Assembly: GCA_025936205.1 (NCBI GenBank)
Contig: JAICTU010000207.1
Span: forward strand, 1 to 14,973
DNA: 14,973 nucleotides
Reading direction: 5' to 3'
Origin: Polyangiaceae bacterium
GTDB taxonomy: Bacteria; Myxococcota; Polyangia; Polyangiales; Polyangiaceae
Part shown: positions 1-7,212 of the stretch, one piece after another
Position numbering within the stretch: position 1 is the first letter of the stretch
Layout: every line of letters starts with the position of its first letter
Program-made: the position numbers and the translations under genes
Notes under the pieces: model-generated
The model's input: the letters and a program-made list of their open reading frames with translations, nothing else
Told to the model about the DNA's origin: nothing
The model's database searches: none

Positions 1-1063
1 GGAAGATCTCGCGCGGGCTCTTCCCCATCAGGTTGGCGAGCACGTTCAGACGACCGCGGTGCGCCATACCGAGGGTGACCTCGTCCACGCCGTGCTCGGC
101 GGCGCGATCGATCGCCAGGTGCAGCAGGGGCAGGAGGCTCTCGGAGCCCTCCAGCGAGAAGCTCTTGGCGCGCACGTACTTGCGCTGGATGAACTCCTCC
201 AGCATCACCGCGTCGGTCAGCAGCGTGAGGATGTAGCGCTGCGTGTCCGCGTCGAGCTCCAGCCGGTTCTCGGAGCCTTCCATCCGCTCCTGCAGCCAGT
301 TCTTCGCCGCCGGATCGTGGATGTGCATGAACTCGACGCCGATCGAACGGCAGTAGGTGTTGCGCAGCCGCTCCAGGATCGCGTTCAGCGTCAGGCGCTG
401 CGTGCCCGTGATGGTGCGGCTCGAGAACACGCGGTCCATATCGCTGGGACCGAGGCCGTAGTATTCCGGATCCAGCTCCTCATAATGAGGCCGCGGCAAG
501 CCGAGCGGATCGACCTTGGCGATCATGTGACCGCGCACGCGGTAGGCGCGCACCAGTTGATCCACGCGGTCCTGCAGCGCGACCAGGACGTCCGACGCGC
601 CTTCGGGCGCGAGCGCCCTGCCGCTCGCGGTCGCCGCGGGGCTGGGCGCCGAGAGCGGCGCGGGCGCAGTCCCGGGCGGCGTCGCGAGCGGCGCTCGCGC
701 GTAGGACTGGGCCACGCCGTTCTCGAGAGCGCCATTGGCGTGAGCACCGTTGCCGTTGCTCGCGCCCTTGGCCCGCGCCACGCCGTTGGCATGCACTCCG
801 TTGGCCACGCCGTTCGCTCCATTCGGAGCCGCCGGTGCGCGCGGCACCGAGACGTGGATCGAAGCCGAACCGTTGGGATCGAACAGCGAGCGCGCCGCGA
901 AGGACGGGCCGAGCCGCACACTGCCGTTCGTGGCCGGGTGCTCGCTCTCGAAGTAGCGACGGAAATCCTCGGGAACCGAGTTCGGATCCTCGAGGAAGCG
1001 GCTGTAGAGTAACTCGACGAAGGCCAGGTTGTCGGTGCCGAGCACCGTGGACGAATTGGACAT
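1..1063 (-). CDS. sucA: 2-oxoglutarate dehydrogenase E1 component, N-terminal part (runs off left edge)
   Basis: Thiamine-diphosphate E1 subunit of the 2-oxoglutarate dehydrogenase complex (TCA cycle, cytoplasm), which decarboxylates 2-oxoglutarate and passes succinyl to E2. Seen: 354 codons from ATG at 1063 with no stop before the edge; the full family is usually over 900 residues. Residues 11-38 (DNLAFVELLYSRF...FRRYF) match the short N-terminal helix that contacts the complex. Residues about 74-150 are an Ala/Pro/Asn-Gly-rich linker. Then come the E1 signatures RAYRVRGHMIAKVDPLG, YCRSIGVEFMHI, KNWLQERMEGSE and, at the edge, GMAHRGRLNVLANLMG. AGAGGA at 1067-1072 lies just before the start codon and supports it. 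sucB would be expected downstream, outside the window. The upstream region (1064-1311) carries possible regulatory repeats. The identification is secure; the long Asn-Gly linker is the unusual part. Confidence 0.95.
   Translation of the reverse strand, partial: MSNSSTVLGTDNLAFVELLYSRFLEDPNSVPEDFRRYFESEHPATNGSVRLGPSFAARSLFDPNGSASIHVSVPRAPAAPNGANGVANGVHANGVARAKGASNGNGAHANGALENGVAQSYARAPLATPPGTAPAPLSAPSPAATASGRALAPEGASDVLVALQDRVDQLVRAYRVRGHMIAKVDPLGLPRPHYEELDPEYYGLGPSDMDRVFSSRTITGTQRLTLNAILERLRNTYCRSIGVEFMHIHDPAAKNWLQERMEGSENRLELDADTQRYILTLLTDAVMLEEFIQRKYVRAKSFSLEGSESLLPLLHLAIDRAAEHGVDEVTLGMAHRGRLNVLANLMGKSPREIF
716..823 (-). repeat. Asn-Gly/Ala-rich low-complexity linker inside sucA
   Basis: Codons 81-116 of the E1 gene encode eight Asn-Gly pairs in 36 residues (pattern ANGV, HANG, NGNG, ENGV). 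The coding DNA is a degenerate repeat based on a GCC-AAC-GGC unit. It sits between the N-terminal docking helix and the catalytic domain and is probably a flexible tether. The reading frame stays open through it, so it is not a frameshift artefact. Confidence 0.8.
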
Positions 1064-1118
1064 GGATCCTCTGGGGGAGCGCGCTGGGACTCGCTGGGCA
1101 GCGTTAAAGTAGGCTGGA

Positions 1119-1147
1119 GTTCGGCTGTCCAGAAAAGACAGCCGAAC
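1119..1147. promoter_or_regulatory. Perfect 11-bp inverted repeat upstream of sucA
   Basis: GTTCGGCTGTC (1119-1129) and GACAGCCGAAC (1137-1147) are exact reverse complements separated by 7 bases. Neither side is followed by a T-run, so a classical intrinsic terminator is unlikely. It lies 55 bp before the sucA start, where it would be a strong hairpin in the leader or an operator for a dimeric regulator. Further copies of the arm core (GCCGAAC at 1171-1177, GCCGAAT at 1182-1188) lie farther upstream of sucA, which favours a protein-binding site. Function is inferred. Confidence 0.5.
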
Positions 1148-1248
1148 CGGATGCGAAGCTGACCCGTTGGCCCCCCTCCGGCCGAACCACGGCCGAATGC
1201 TTGGGAAGGGCCCCGGTGCAGGTACCCGAACGACTCGGTGCTGCGGGA

Positions 1249-1270
1249 AATATAGGCACAAATTTGCGCC
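1249..1270 (-). promoter_or_regulatory. Possible sucA promoter: TATATT box abutting a 16-bp near-palindrome
   Basis: On the minus strand a TATATT hexamer (1254-1249) is preceded directly by GGCGCAAATTTGTGCC (1270-1255), which is palindromic at 14 of 16 positions. The palindrome would occupy the spacer between -35 and -10, a common repressor or activator position. No good -35 hexamer is visible. It is one of few AT-rich patches in this GC-rich window. If used, it gives a leader of about 180 nt that contains the inverted repeat at 1119-1147. Confidence 0.4.
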
Positions 1271-1311
1271 TCCACCACCCCTGGGGGCGAGCCGCTCCGG
1301 AGCTTTGCAAT

Positions 1312-1974
1312 TCAGCGTTTTCTGACCAGAAACAGCCCGTCGCCCACCGGCAGGAGCGAGCCGGACACACGCGGATCCTCGCCGATCTTCGAGTTGAGCG
1401 CCCGGATGGCCAGCGTTGACGCCTTCTGATCTGCAGGGTCGGCGACAGCGCCGCCCCAGAGCGCGTTGTCGACGGCAATCAGCCCGCCCCTGCGCAGGAG
1501 CTGCAGGCAGCGCTCGTAGTAGGCCTGGTAGTTGTCCTTGTCGGCATCGATGAAGGCGAAATCGAAGCTTCCCGACTCGCCCTCGGCGATACGCCGATCG
1601 AGCGTGCCCAGCGCCGGACCGAGCTCCAGCCGGATGCGCTGCTCCACTCCGGCACGCTGCCAGTAGCGCCGCGCGATCTGCGTGTACTCGGCATTGACGT
1701 CGCACGCCAGCAGCAGCCCATCGTCGGGCAGGCCCAGGGCGACCGAGATGGAACTGTACCCGGTATAGACACCCACCTCGATGCAGCGCCGCGCGCCGAT
1801 CAATTCGACCAGCAGGCGCATGAGCTGACCTTGTTCCGGCGAGATCTGCATTCCTGCGCCGGGGAGCTTCGCGGTTTCCTCCCGCAGCTCCTGCAGCACC
1901 CGTGGCTCCCGGACCGAAACAGCCAGAAGGTAATCATACAGCCGATCGTCCAAACTCAGGGTACGTGAGGACAT
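1312..1974 (-). CDS. SAM-dependent O-methyltransferase, CCoAOMT-like family
   Basis: A 220-residue class I methyltransferase of the caffeoyl-CoA O-methyltransferase-like family, typical length for bacterial members. It would transfer a methyl group from S-adenosylmethionine to a hydroxyl of an unknown, probably catechol-like, small molecule in a divalent-metal-dependent reaction in the cytoplasm. Seen: SAM motif I CIEVGVYTGYSS (64-75), the acidic CDVNAEY strand (91-97), IDADKDNYQAYYE (142-154) and AVDNALWGG (167-175). D143, D169 and N170 fit the family's metal ligands. The ATG at 1974 has AGGGAG (1980-1985) 5 nt upstream, which decides the start. It is divergent from the HD-domain gene and upstream of sucA on the same strand, but the 248-bp gap to sucA suggests separate transcription. 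The substrate cannot be inferred; there is no biosynthetic cluster around it. Confidence 0.88.
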   Translation of the reverse strand: MSSRTLSLDDRLYDYLLAVSVREPRVLQELREETAKLPGAGMQISPEQGQLMRLLVELIGARRCIEVGVYTGYSSISVALGLPDDGLLLACDVNAEYTQIARRYWQRAGVEQRIRLELGPALGTLDRRIAEGESGSFDFAFIDADKDNYQAYYERCLQLLRRGGLIAVDNALWGGAVADPADQKASTLAIRALNSKIGEDPRVSGSLLPVGDGLFLVRKR

Positions 1975-1976
1975 GT

Positions 1977-2005
1977 TTGCTCCCTACACCAGCCACGGCT
2001 AGCAT
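1977..2005 (+). promoter_or_regulatory. Candidate promoter of the HD-domain gene
   Basis: TTGCTC (1977-1982), a 17-bp spacer and TAGCAT (2000-2005) form a weak sigma-70-like promoter pointing right. The only good start codons are TTG at 2014 and GTG at 2026, so the transcript would have almost no leader. The -35 overlaps the ribosome-binding site of the divergent methyltransferase (1980-1985). Pattern-level evidence only. Confidence 0.3.
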
Positions 2006-2013
2006 TCAGCGCC

Positions 2014-3411
2014 TTGAATACTCCAGTGAATTCCGATCCCAGTTCGGTTCTCGCCGAACGCATGCTCCGGGAAGGTCGCATCTCTCCCGCCCTCGCCAAC
2101 GCCGCTCTCGAGCGCCACAACGCGGGAGGAGAGCGCTTCGAAGAAGCGCTGATCGAATGCGGTCTGCCCGAGTCGATGCTGCTGCGGCATCTGGCGGAGA
2201 TGTTCGGCACCAAATTCATCAGCACGAAGACGCTGCAGAGCGCTGCCGTTCCGCGCGCGGCGTTGCACCGCCTCGCTCAGCGGCTCGCCGAGCGCTATCA
2301 AGTGGTACCCTTGCGCTTCGCGGAGGACGAAACGCTGACGGTGGTCGTCGGCGATCTGAGCAACCCCGATCTGCTCGAGAACGTGCGCGTCGCTGCGGGA
2401 GCTCGCCAGGTCAAAGGGCTGGTGGCTCGCCCATCTGCCGTGCAGGCGGCCATCTCCAAGTTCTATCGCGGCGACGTGAACGCGTTCGACCGCATCGGCA
2501 GCCTGGAAGACGGAGACGTCAATCGCCAGAGCGCCCCGCCGCCGGTCGCGCCAGCGCCGCGCGCCGCGCTGGAGGATAGCTTCCAGGAGCCTGCTGTCGA
2601 CACCTCGGCGTTTGATGGCGGCTCTGGCCCGTCCTTCGACGCGGCGCAGGGGCCGCCCTCCTCGCAGCTACCAGCCGCCCTGGGCGGCAACTATCCCTCG
2701 CCAGCGCCCAGCGCGAGCGGCTGGTTGCCCTCCGGCGACCCGCAAGCGGAGCTGGATGAGAACGTCGCGCGCGGGCGCAGCGCCGCACTCGGCGATGCCT
2801 CGCGTCTGGCGGAATGTCTGATGGTGCTGCACGAGCGCTCGCGCGGTCCACTGAAGAGCCATTCGGTGCGCGTGGCGCGGCTGAGTTACTCACTCTGCCG
2901 CCAGCTCGACTTGAGCGAGCCGCAAGCGGCGCATGGCTGGGCGAGCGGGCTCTTTCATGATCTCGGCAAGACGCAGCAGCACCATCTGACCGCGCTCAAT
3001 GTCTGGCAGCTGCGCGATCACGAAACTCTGGCGCGCGCCCAGTATCAGAATCCGAGCCGCCTGCTGGAAAAGGCGGACGTGCCGGACACCGTGAAGACCG
3101 CGATCCTGCACATGTACGAGCGTTTCGACGGCCAGGGCTTTCCCGATGGTCTGGCCGGCGAGGCGATTCCGTTTCAGAGCCGGGTGCTCGCGCTCTGCGA
3201 CAGCATCGCCGATCTCACGCTCAACCCCGGCAACACGCTGGGGCGCATCGTGAGCCCGCTCGAAGCCTGTAACCATATCCGCGCGCAGACGCCGAAGGTG
3301 TTCGATCCCACGTTGCTCGCCCACTTCTCGCGCCTGCTCGTGGAGCGCAAGCTCGATGGGGCTTTCTTGAGCGACCAGAGCGTGCACGGCATCGAGAAGC
3401 TGCTCGGCTGA
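2014..3411 (+). CDS. MshEN-like domain fused to a degenerate HD-GYP/HD phosphohydrolase domain
   Basis: A 465-residue cytoplasmic signalling protein. Residues about 11-150 resemble the MshEN/GspE-N module that binds cyclic di-GMP in ATPases such as MshE, with paired helices at 13-35 and 41-62 and a beta-rich part (QVVPLRFAEDETLTVVVGDLSNPDLLENV). The canonical RLG and Q residues are mostly replaced. Residues 155-255 are a Pro/Ala/Ser/Gly-rich linker. Residues 270-445 form an HD-GYP-type domain with H283, H315-D316, K319, YERFDGQGFPDGL (368-380), R390 and D396. The HP histidine and the HH pair of HD-GYP enzymes appear as N346 and M367-Y368, so only the classic H...HD...D ligand set remains. No transmembrane segment is seen. 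The start is uncertain: TTG at 2014 keeps the whole first helix, GTG at 2026 is an alternative, and no clear Shine-Dalgarno is present. Its stop faces the kinase stop across 27 bp. Likely a signalling hydrolase or a non-catalytic receptor; the substrate is unproven. Confidence 0.8.
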   Translation: MNTPVNSDPSSVLAERMLREGRISPALANAALERHNAGGERFEEALIECGLPESMLLRHLAEMFGTKFISTKTLQSAAVPRAALHRLAQRLAERYQVVPLRFAEDETLTVVVGDLSNPDLLENVRVAAGARQVKGLVARPSAVQAAISKFYRGDVNAFDRIGSLEDGDVNRQSAPPPVAPAPRAALEDSFQEPAVDTSAFDGGSGPSFDAAQGPPSSQLPAALGGNYPSPAPSASGWLPSGDPQAELDENVARGRSAALGDASRLAECLMVLHERSRGPLKSHSVRVARLSYSLCRQLDLSEPQAAHGWASGLFHDLGKTQQHHLTALNVWQLRDHETLARAQYQNPSRLLEKADVPDTVKTAILHMYERFDGQGFPDGLAGEAIPFQSRVLALCDSIADLTLNPGNTLGRIVSPLEACNHIRAQTPKVFDPTLLAHFSRLLVERKLDGAFLSDQSVHGIEKLLG

Positions 3412-3438
3412 TAGCTGACCGGTGGGTGGCGCGCGCCT

Positions 3439-6400
3439 TCACGCAACGGCGGAGGGCGCGCGCGCGGAGCGCGCCGCTTGCCTGGGAGTGTAGCCGGGGA
3501 CGAGCAGCTCCAGAAAGCGCTCCGGCTCCACGACTCCCGCGTGGCAGAAAAAACCCCGAGCCTGCACGACCAGCTCCTCGCCACGCGCACCGCCCATCAA
3601 CAGCCCGCGCCGATAGCGCACGGCCTGCGCATAGAGCGGAATGGACTCCAGGTGCGGCTCCGCGCGACCGAGCAAGAGCGCCGCGCGCTCCTCGTCTCCC
3701 TGCTGGAAGTGCCGGGCAGCGTCCAGCAGATGGCACCGAAACAGCGTGGGTAGATGCAGCTGCGGCGGCGGCGGGCGCTGGATGCCTCGCGCGAGCTCGA
3801 GCCACTGCCGACGCTCCTGCGCGCTCTCGGCCCGCGCCGCCAGCTCGAGCGCCGCGTGGCCACGCATGGACTGGATCGCGTCGACCGCGTTGGGCATCCG
3901 GCGCAGCGGCGAGCTCTCCAGCCGCTGGCGCGCCGTCTCGGCGATCTGCCAGGCGCCACGCGGGTTGCCGCGATAGCGTTGCAGGTGCGTTGCGCCCAGG
4001 GCCAGCATCAAATCTTGTAGGGTGAACGATCGCGAAGACCAGGCGCGCTCCGCCCGTGCCCAATCGCGCTCGGCAGCTTCGACATCACCGACGGCCAGCC
4101 GCGCCAGCAGTTGATCTCCCCCCGCCCACAGCGGGACGATGCAGTGGTCGCCGCGCGCCCAGCCCTCGTCCAGTCGTGCCGGTACCTCGCGGGCGACCGT
4201 CGCCAGCTGGCCCTGCAGGCAGCGCACCACCGAGCGCGCCCATTCCTCCCAGGGGCGTTCGTAAGAGGCGCGCGGCAGCACGTGCGCCCGATGGATCTCG
4301 AAGAAACGTTCGAATTGCTCGAGCGCCGCCGGCAGGTCGGGTTGAGCCTTCAAGCGCGCTACAGTCGCCAGGGCGCTGTGCAGCTGCGCCCGCTCCTGCG
4401 GGCTCCCGTGGCGTGCGCAGGCGTGCTCCGCTCGCTCGCGGCGCTGCCCGAGCTCCGCATCGGATACGCGCAGCAACGTGCCCATGACCAGATCGCTCAC
4501 CAGCGCGCCGCTGATCGCCTCGGCACTGCCACTCTCTAGGGCGAGCAGAAGCGCGCGCGAAGCGAGTTCGCTGGCCCGCAGTGGATCGAGCCGAGCCAGC
4601 GCGGCACTCGCGCGTTGCAACAGTTGCAGCCGGCGCGCGACCGGCTCGGGCACGAGCTGCGCTTCGAAATGATATCCGCGCAGGCGCAGCCGCGTGCGCT
4701 GATACGCGAAGGAGGCAATGGTGCCGGGCGCACTGCTGGGTAGCCGCAGCCCCAGCGAGCGCAGCGCGCCCCGCAGCAGCTCGAGCCCTTGTTCGAGGCG
4801 CCCGCTGAGCAGATACTGCTCGGCCGCGCGCGTGCGCAGCTCCAGCACCTCCGCGCTGCGCTCGCTCGGCTCGAAGGAGCCGGCCTGGGCCACCGCCAGA
4901 TAGAGCTGCGCAGCATCAAAGCCGTGCCCAGCTGCCGCCAGCGCGTGCGCGCGCGCCACCTGCAAGCGTCGGGCATCGCTCGCGGCGAAGCGCCCCTGTT
5001 CCAGCGCACCTTGATACAGCTGCGCGGCGCGTTCGAAGGCGAGTGCGGCTGCCGCGCGCCCTGCGGCCACGGCCATCTGCTCTGCGCCGCGCGCAGGATG
5101 GCCCGAGCCCACCAGATGCAGCGCCAGATGCTCCGGCTGCAGGGCAACACAACGCAACATGGCGCGCGCCAGCGAGCGGTGACACTGCCGGGCGCGCCGC
5201 GCCGACGCGGTACCCAGCACCGCTTCACGGATGGAGTCGTGGTAGCAGCTCGCGCTCCCGTCCACGGGAGAGCGGCGCGCCAGCCGTGTGCTGCACAACG
5301 CCTGGACCGCCGAGTGCCAGCCCGCGCCAGCCGCCGCGCGCCCCACCGGCTCGAGCAGGGGCCGCCCGGCGAAGGCCAGCAGCTCGAGCGCCTTGCGCTG
5401 CTCGAGCGGCAGCACCTCGAGGCGCGCGGCGATCGCCTCCTCCAGCGAGGGCCACGCATCGGGGTCGGGGGCGCTGCGCTCTGCATAGCGCGAGAGCTGC
5501 TCCAGCAGAAACGGATGCCCCTGAGCTTGCGCCGCCGCCTGTTCGAGCAGCTCGCGCGGGGCTCGGGGCGCGACGCTCTCCAGCAGGCTGAGCGCATCCT
5601 CGCGCGCGAGCGGCCCGAGCTCCAGCGCGCGCACGTCCAGCCGCACGTCGCTGGCCAGCGTCTCGTACAGCTCACGCAGCCCTCGATGTTGGGCTCCGAG
5701 GTCGCTGCGATGAGACGCGATCAACAAGATCTTGGGCGCGCTCGGCTGACGTAGCAGGTGCAGCAGCAAGCTCGTGGAGTCGCCGTCCGTCCATTGCAGG
5801 TCGTCGATCCAGAGCAGCACCGGCATGCGCTCGCGCAGCCGCCCGAGCAGCTGCTCCAGGGCGACAAACCCGCGGCGCCGGAGCTCGTGCGCGTCCTCGC
5901 TCTGCTGCGCCGGCGTCCCCACCTCACGCACCCGGCCAAGCACCGGGAAGAGCAAGCACAACGCAGTGAAGTCGTCGGGCAAGAGCGCCTCCAGCTCTGG
6001 CTCCGGCAGCTGCAGCAGGTACCTGCACAGCTCGTCGACCGCAGCATCGAAGGCCTTGTATGGGACGAACTCCCGCTCGTAGCAGCGCCCGAGCAGCACC
6101 AGCGCCTGCTCGTGCTCGCTCAGGAACGACTGCACGAGCGCGCTCTTGCCGATGCCCGACTCACCGGAGAGCAGCAACACGACGGGCCTCTGCCCGCGGC
6201 AGCAAGCGGCGTAGGCCTGGCGCAGCCAGTCGAGCTCGCGTGCGCGCCCGAGGAAACCGCGCGGCGGGGCCGAGCCGGCGCCCGGCGCGGAGCTCGGCGC
6301 GCGCGGCGCTGCGGTTGCGCGGGCACCCTGCAGCAGCTTCGGTTCCAGCACGGCGCGTACCTCGGCAGCGCCGGGACGCAGCGCAGGGTCGAGCGCGAGC

Positions 6401-7209
6401 AGCGACCGGCAGAACGGAACCAGCTCGATCGGGATGTGATCCAGTCCCGGTGGCGCCGCGCTGCGGTTCGGGACGGGCGCGCGCTCTGCCTCCCAAGGCA
6501 GGCGGCCGGTGAGCAGCTCCCAGACGATGACACCGAAGGAGTACCAGTCGCTCGCCGGGCTGGCGCGGCCTCCCGTGAGCAACTCCGGGGCCATATAGCC
6601 CGGCGTGCCGCTGTGCCCGGTCGCCTCCGACGGGCCCGCGAGCGCGCTGATGTCCTCGGCCAGGCCGAAGTCCAGGATCACCACGCGCCCGCTCGGTGTA
6701 CACAGCACGTTGTTGGGCTTGAGGTCGCGATGCAACTTGCCCGCTGCGTGCAGCGCGCAAATCCCATCACAAAGCTGGCGCAGCGCCGCCAGCACCGGCG
6801 CTGCCGGCGCGCCGTGCAAGGCACGCAGCAGCGTCTCGCCCGGCACCAGCTCCAGCGTGAAACACCAGCGGCCGGCGTCCTCGAACAGCTCGTGCAGACG
6901 CACCAGGTTCGGGTGCGTCAGATGCGCCAGCCCGCGGAACTCCTGCTTGATGCGATAGATCGAGGTCGGTGAGCTGCGCGACAGAGTCTTGAGCGCGACG
7001 CTCTCCTGGCGCTCGGCGTCCCACGCCTCGTACACGATGCCCATGCCCCCGCGCCCCACCTCGCGCCGCACGAGATAGCGGCCTGCACACAGCTCGACCC
7101 CCTGAGGCAGCTCGCTCAACGCGCTGTCACGCGCGGTGGAGGCGAGCTGCTCGAGCCACGATGACGTGGGGCCGGCGCGGCTCGAGAAACCCTCCATGCC
7201 GCGGCTCAC
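3439..7209 (-). CDS. Ser/Thr protein kinase–STAND ATPase–helical repeat fusion (PknK-like)
   Basis: A 1256-residue soluble fusion protein. Residues 44-290 are a Hanks-type kinase: glycine loop VGRGGMGIVY (51-60), VALK with K74, E90, HRDLKPNN (160-167, catalytic D162), DFG (180-182), GTPGYMAPE (201-209), D221 and R278. All key residues are intact, so it should be active. Residues 291-318 are an Ala/Pro linker. Residues 319-600 are a STAND/AAA_16-type ATPase: FLGRARELDWL, Walker A GESGIGKS (349-356), Walker B LLWIDD (465-470) and GHP (564-566). A winged-helix-like part follows, and from about 690 to the end there are Ala/Leu-rich TPR-like helical repeats. No membrane segment is seen. The gene begins 3 bp after the sigma-factor stop, so the two are co-transcribed. 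GTG at 7209 is the outermost start; ATG at 7197 is equally possible because neither has a clear Shine-Dalgarno. Known family behaviour: ATP-driven oligomerisation gates signalling. That it phosphorylates the neighbouring sigma factor is inferred. Confidence 0.92.
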   Translation of the reverse strand: MSRGMEGFSSRAGPTSSWLEQLASTARDSALSELPQGVELCAGRYLVRREVGRGGMGIVYEAWDAERQESVALKTLSRSSPTSIYRIKQEFRGLAHLTHPNLVRLHELFEDAGRWCFTLELVPGETLLRALHGAPAAPVLAALRQLCDGICALHAAGKLHRDLKPNNVLCTPSGRVVILDFGLAEDISALAGPSEATGHSGTPGYMAPELLTGGRASPASDWYSFGVIVWELLTGRLPWEAERAPVPNRSAAPPGLDHIPIELVPFCRSLLALDPALRPGAAEVRAVLEPKLLQGARATAAPRAPSSAPGAGSAPPRGFLGRARELDWLRQAYAACCRGQRPVVLLLSGESGIGKSALVQSFLSEHEQALVLLGRCYEREFVPYKAFDAAVDELCRYLLQLPEPELEALLPDDFTALCLLFPVLGRVREVGTPAQQSEDAHELRRRGFVALEQLLGRLRERMPVLLWIDDLQWTDGDSTSLLLHLLRQPSAPKILLIASHRSDLGAQHRGLRELYETLASDVRLDVRALELGPLAREDALSLLESVAPRAPRELLEQAAAQAQGHPFLLEQLSRYAERSAPDPDAWPSLEEAIAARLEVLPLEQRKALELLAFAGRPLLEPVGRAAAGAGWHSAVQALCSTRLARRSPVDGSASCYHDSIREAVLGTASARRARQCHRSLARAMLRCVALQPEHLALHLVGSGHPARGAEQMAVAAGRAAAALAFERAAQLYQGALEQGRFAASDARRLQVARAHALAAAGHGFDAAQLYLAVAQAGSFEPSERSAEVLELRTRAAEQYLLSGRLEQGLELLRGALRSLGLRLPSSAPGTIASFAYQRTRLRLRGYHFEAQLVPEPVARRLQLLQRASAALARLDPLRASELASRALLLALESGSAEAISGALVSDLVMGTLLRVSDAELGQRRERAEHACARHGSPQERAQLHSALATVARLKAQPDLPAALEQFERFFEIHRAHVLPRASYERPWEEWARSVVRCLQGQLATVAREVPARLDEGWARGDHCIVPLWAGGDQLLARLAVGDVEAAERDWARAERAWSSRSFTLQDLMLALGATHLQRYRGNPRGAWQIAETARQRLESSPLRRMPNAVDAIQSMRGHAALELAARAESAQERRQWLELARGIQRPPPPQLHLPTLFRCHLLDAARHFQQGDEERAALLLGRAEPHLESIPLYAQAVRYRRGLLMGGARGEELVVQARGFFCHAGVVEPERFLELLVPGYTPRQAARSARAPSAVA

Positions 7210-7212
7210 CGA

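Noticed and set aside
59..1012. Long plus-strand open frame opposite sucA
   Set aside because: It is a shadow on the opposite strand of a well-recognised E1 gene; high GC content creates long spurious frames.
1294..1303. GCTCCGGAGC palindrome after the methyltransferase as a terminator
   Set aside because: A loopless 10-bp palindrome without a T-run; it cannot form a normal terminator hairpin.
3412..3438. GGCGCGCGCC palindrome (3428-3437) between convergent stops as a bidirectional terminator
   Set aside because: No T-run on either side, no loop, and such GC palindromes are frequent in this DNA.
4789..6972. Long plus-strand open frames (321 and 404 residues) opposite the kinase gene
   Set aside because: Low-complexity Arg/Ala/Gln-rich translations that mirror the codons of the kinase–ATPase gene; no recognisable motifs.
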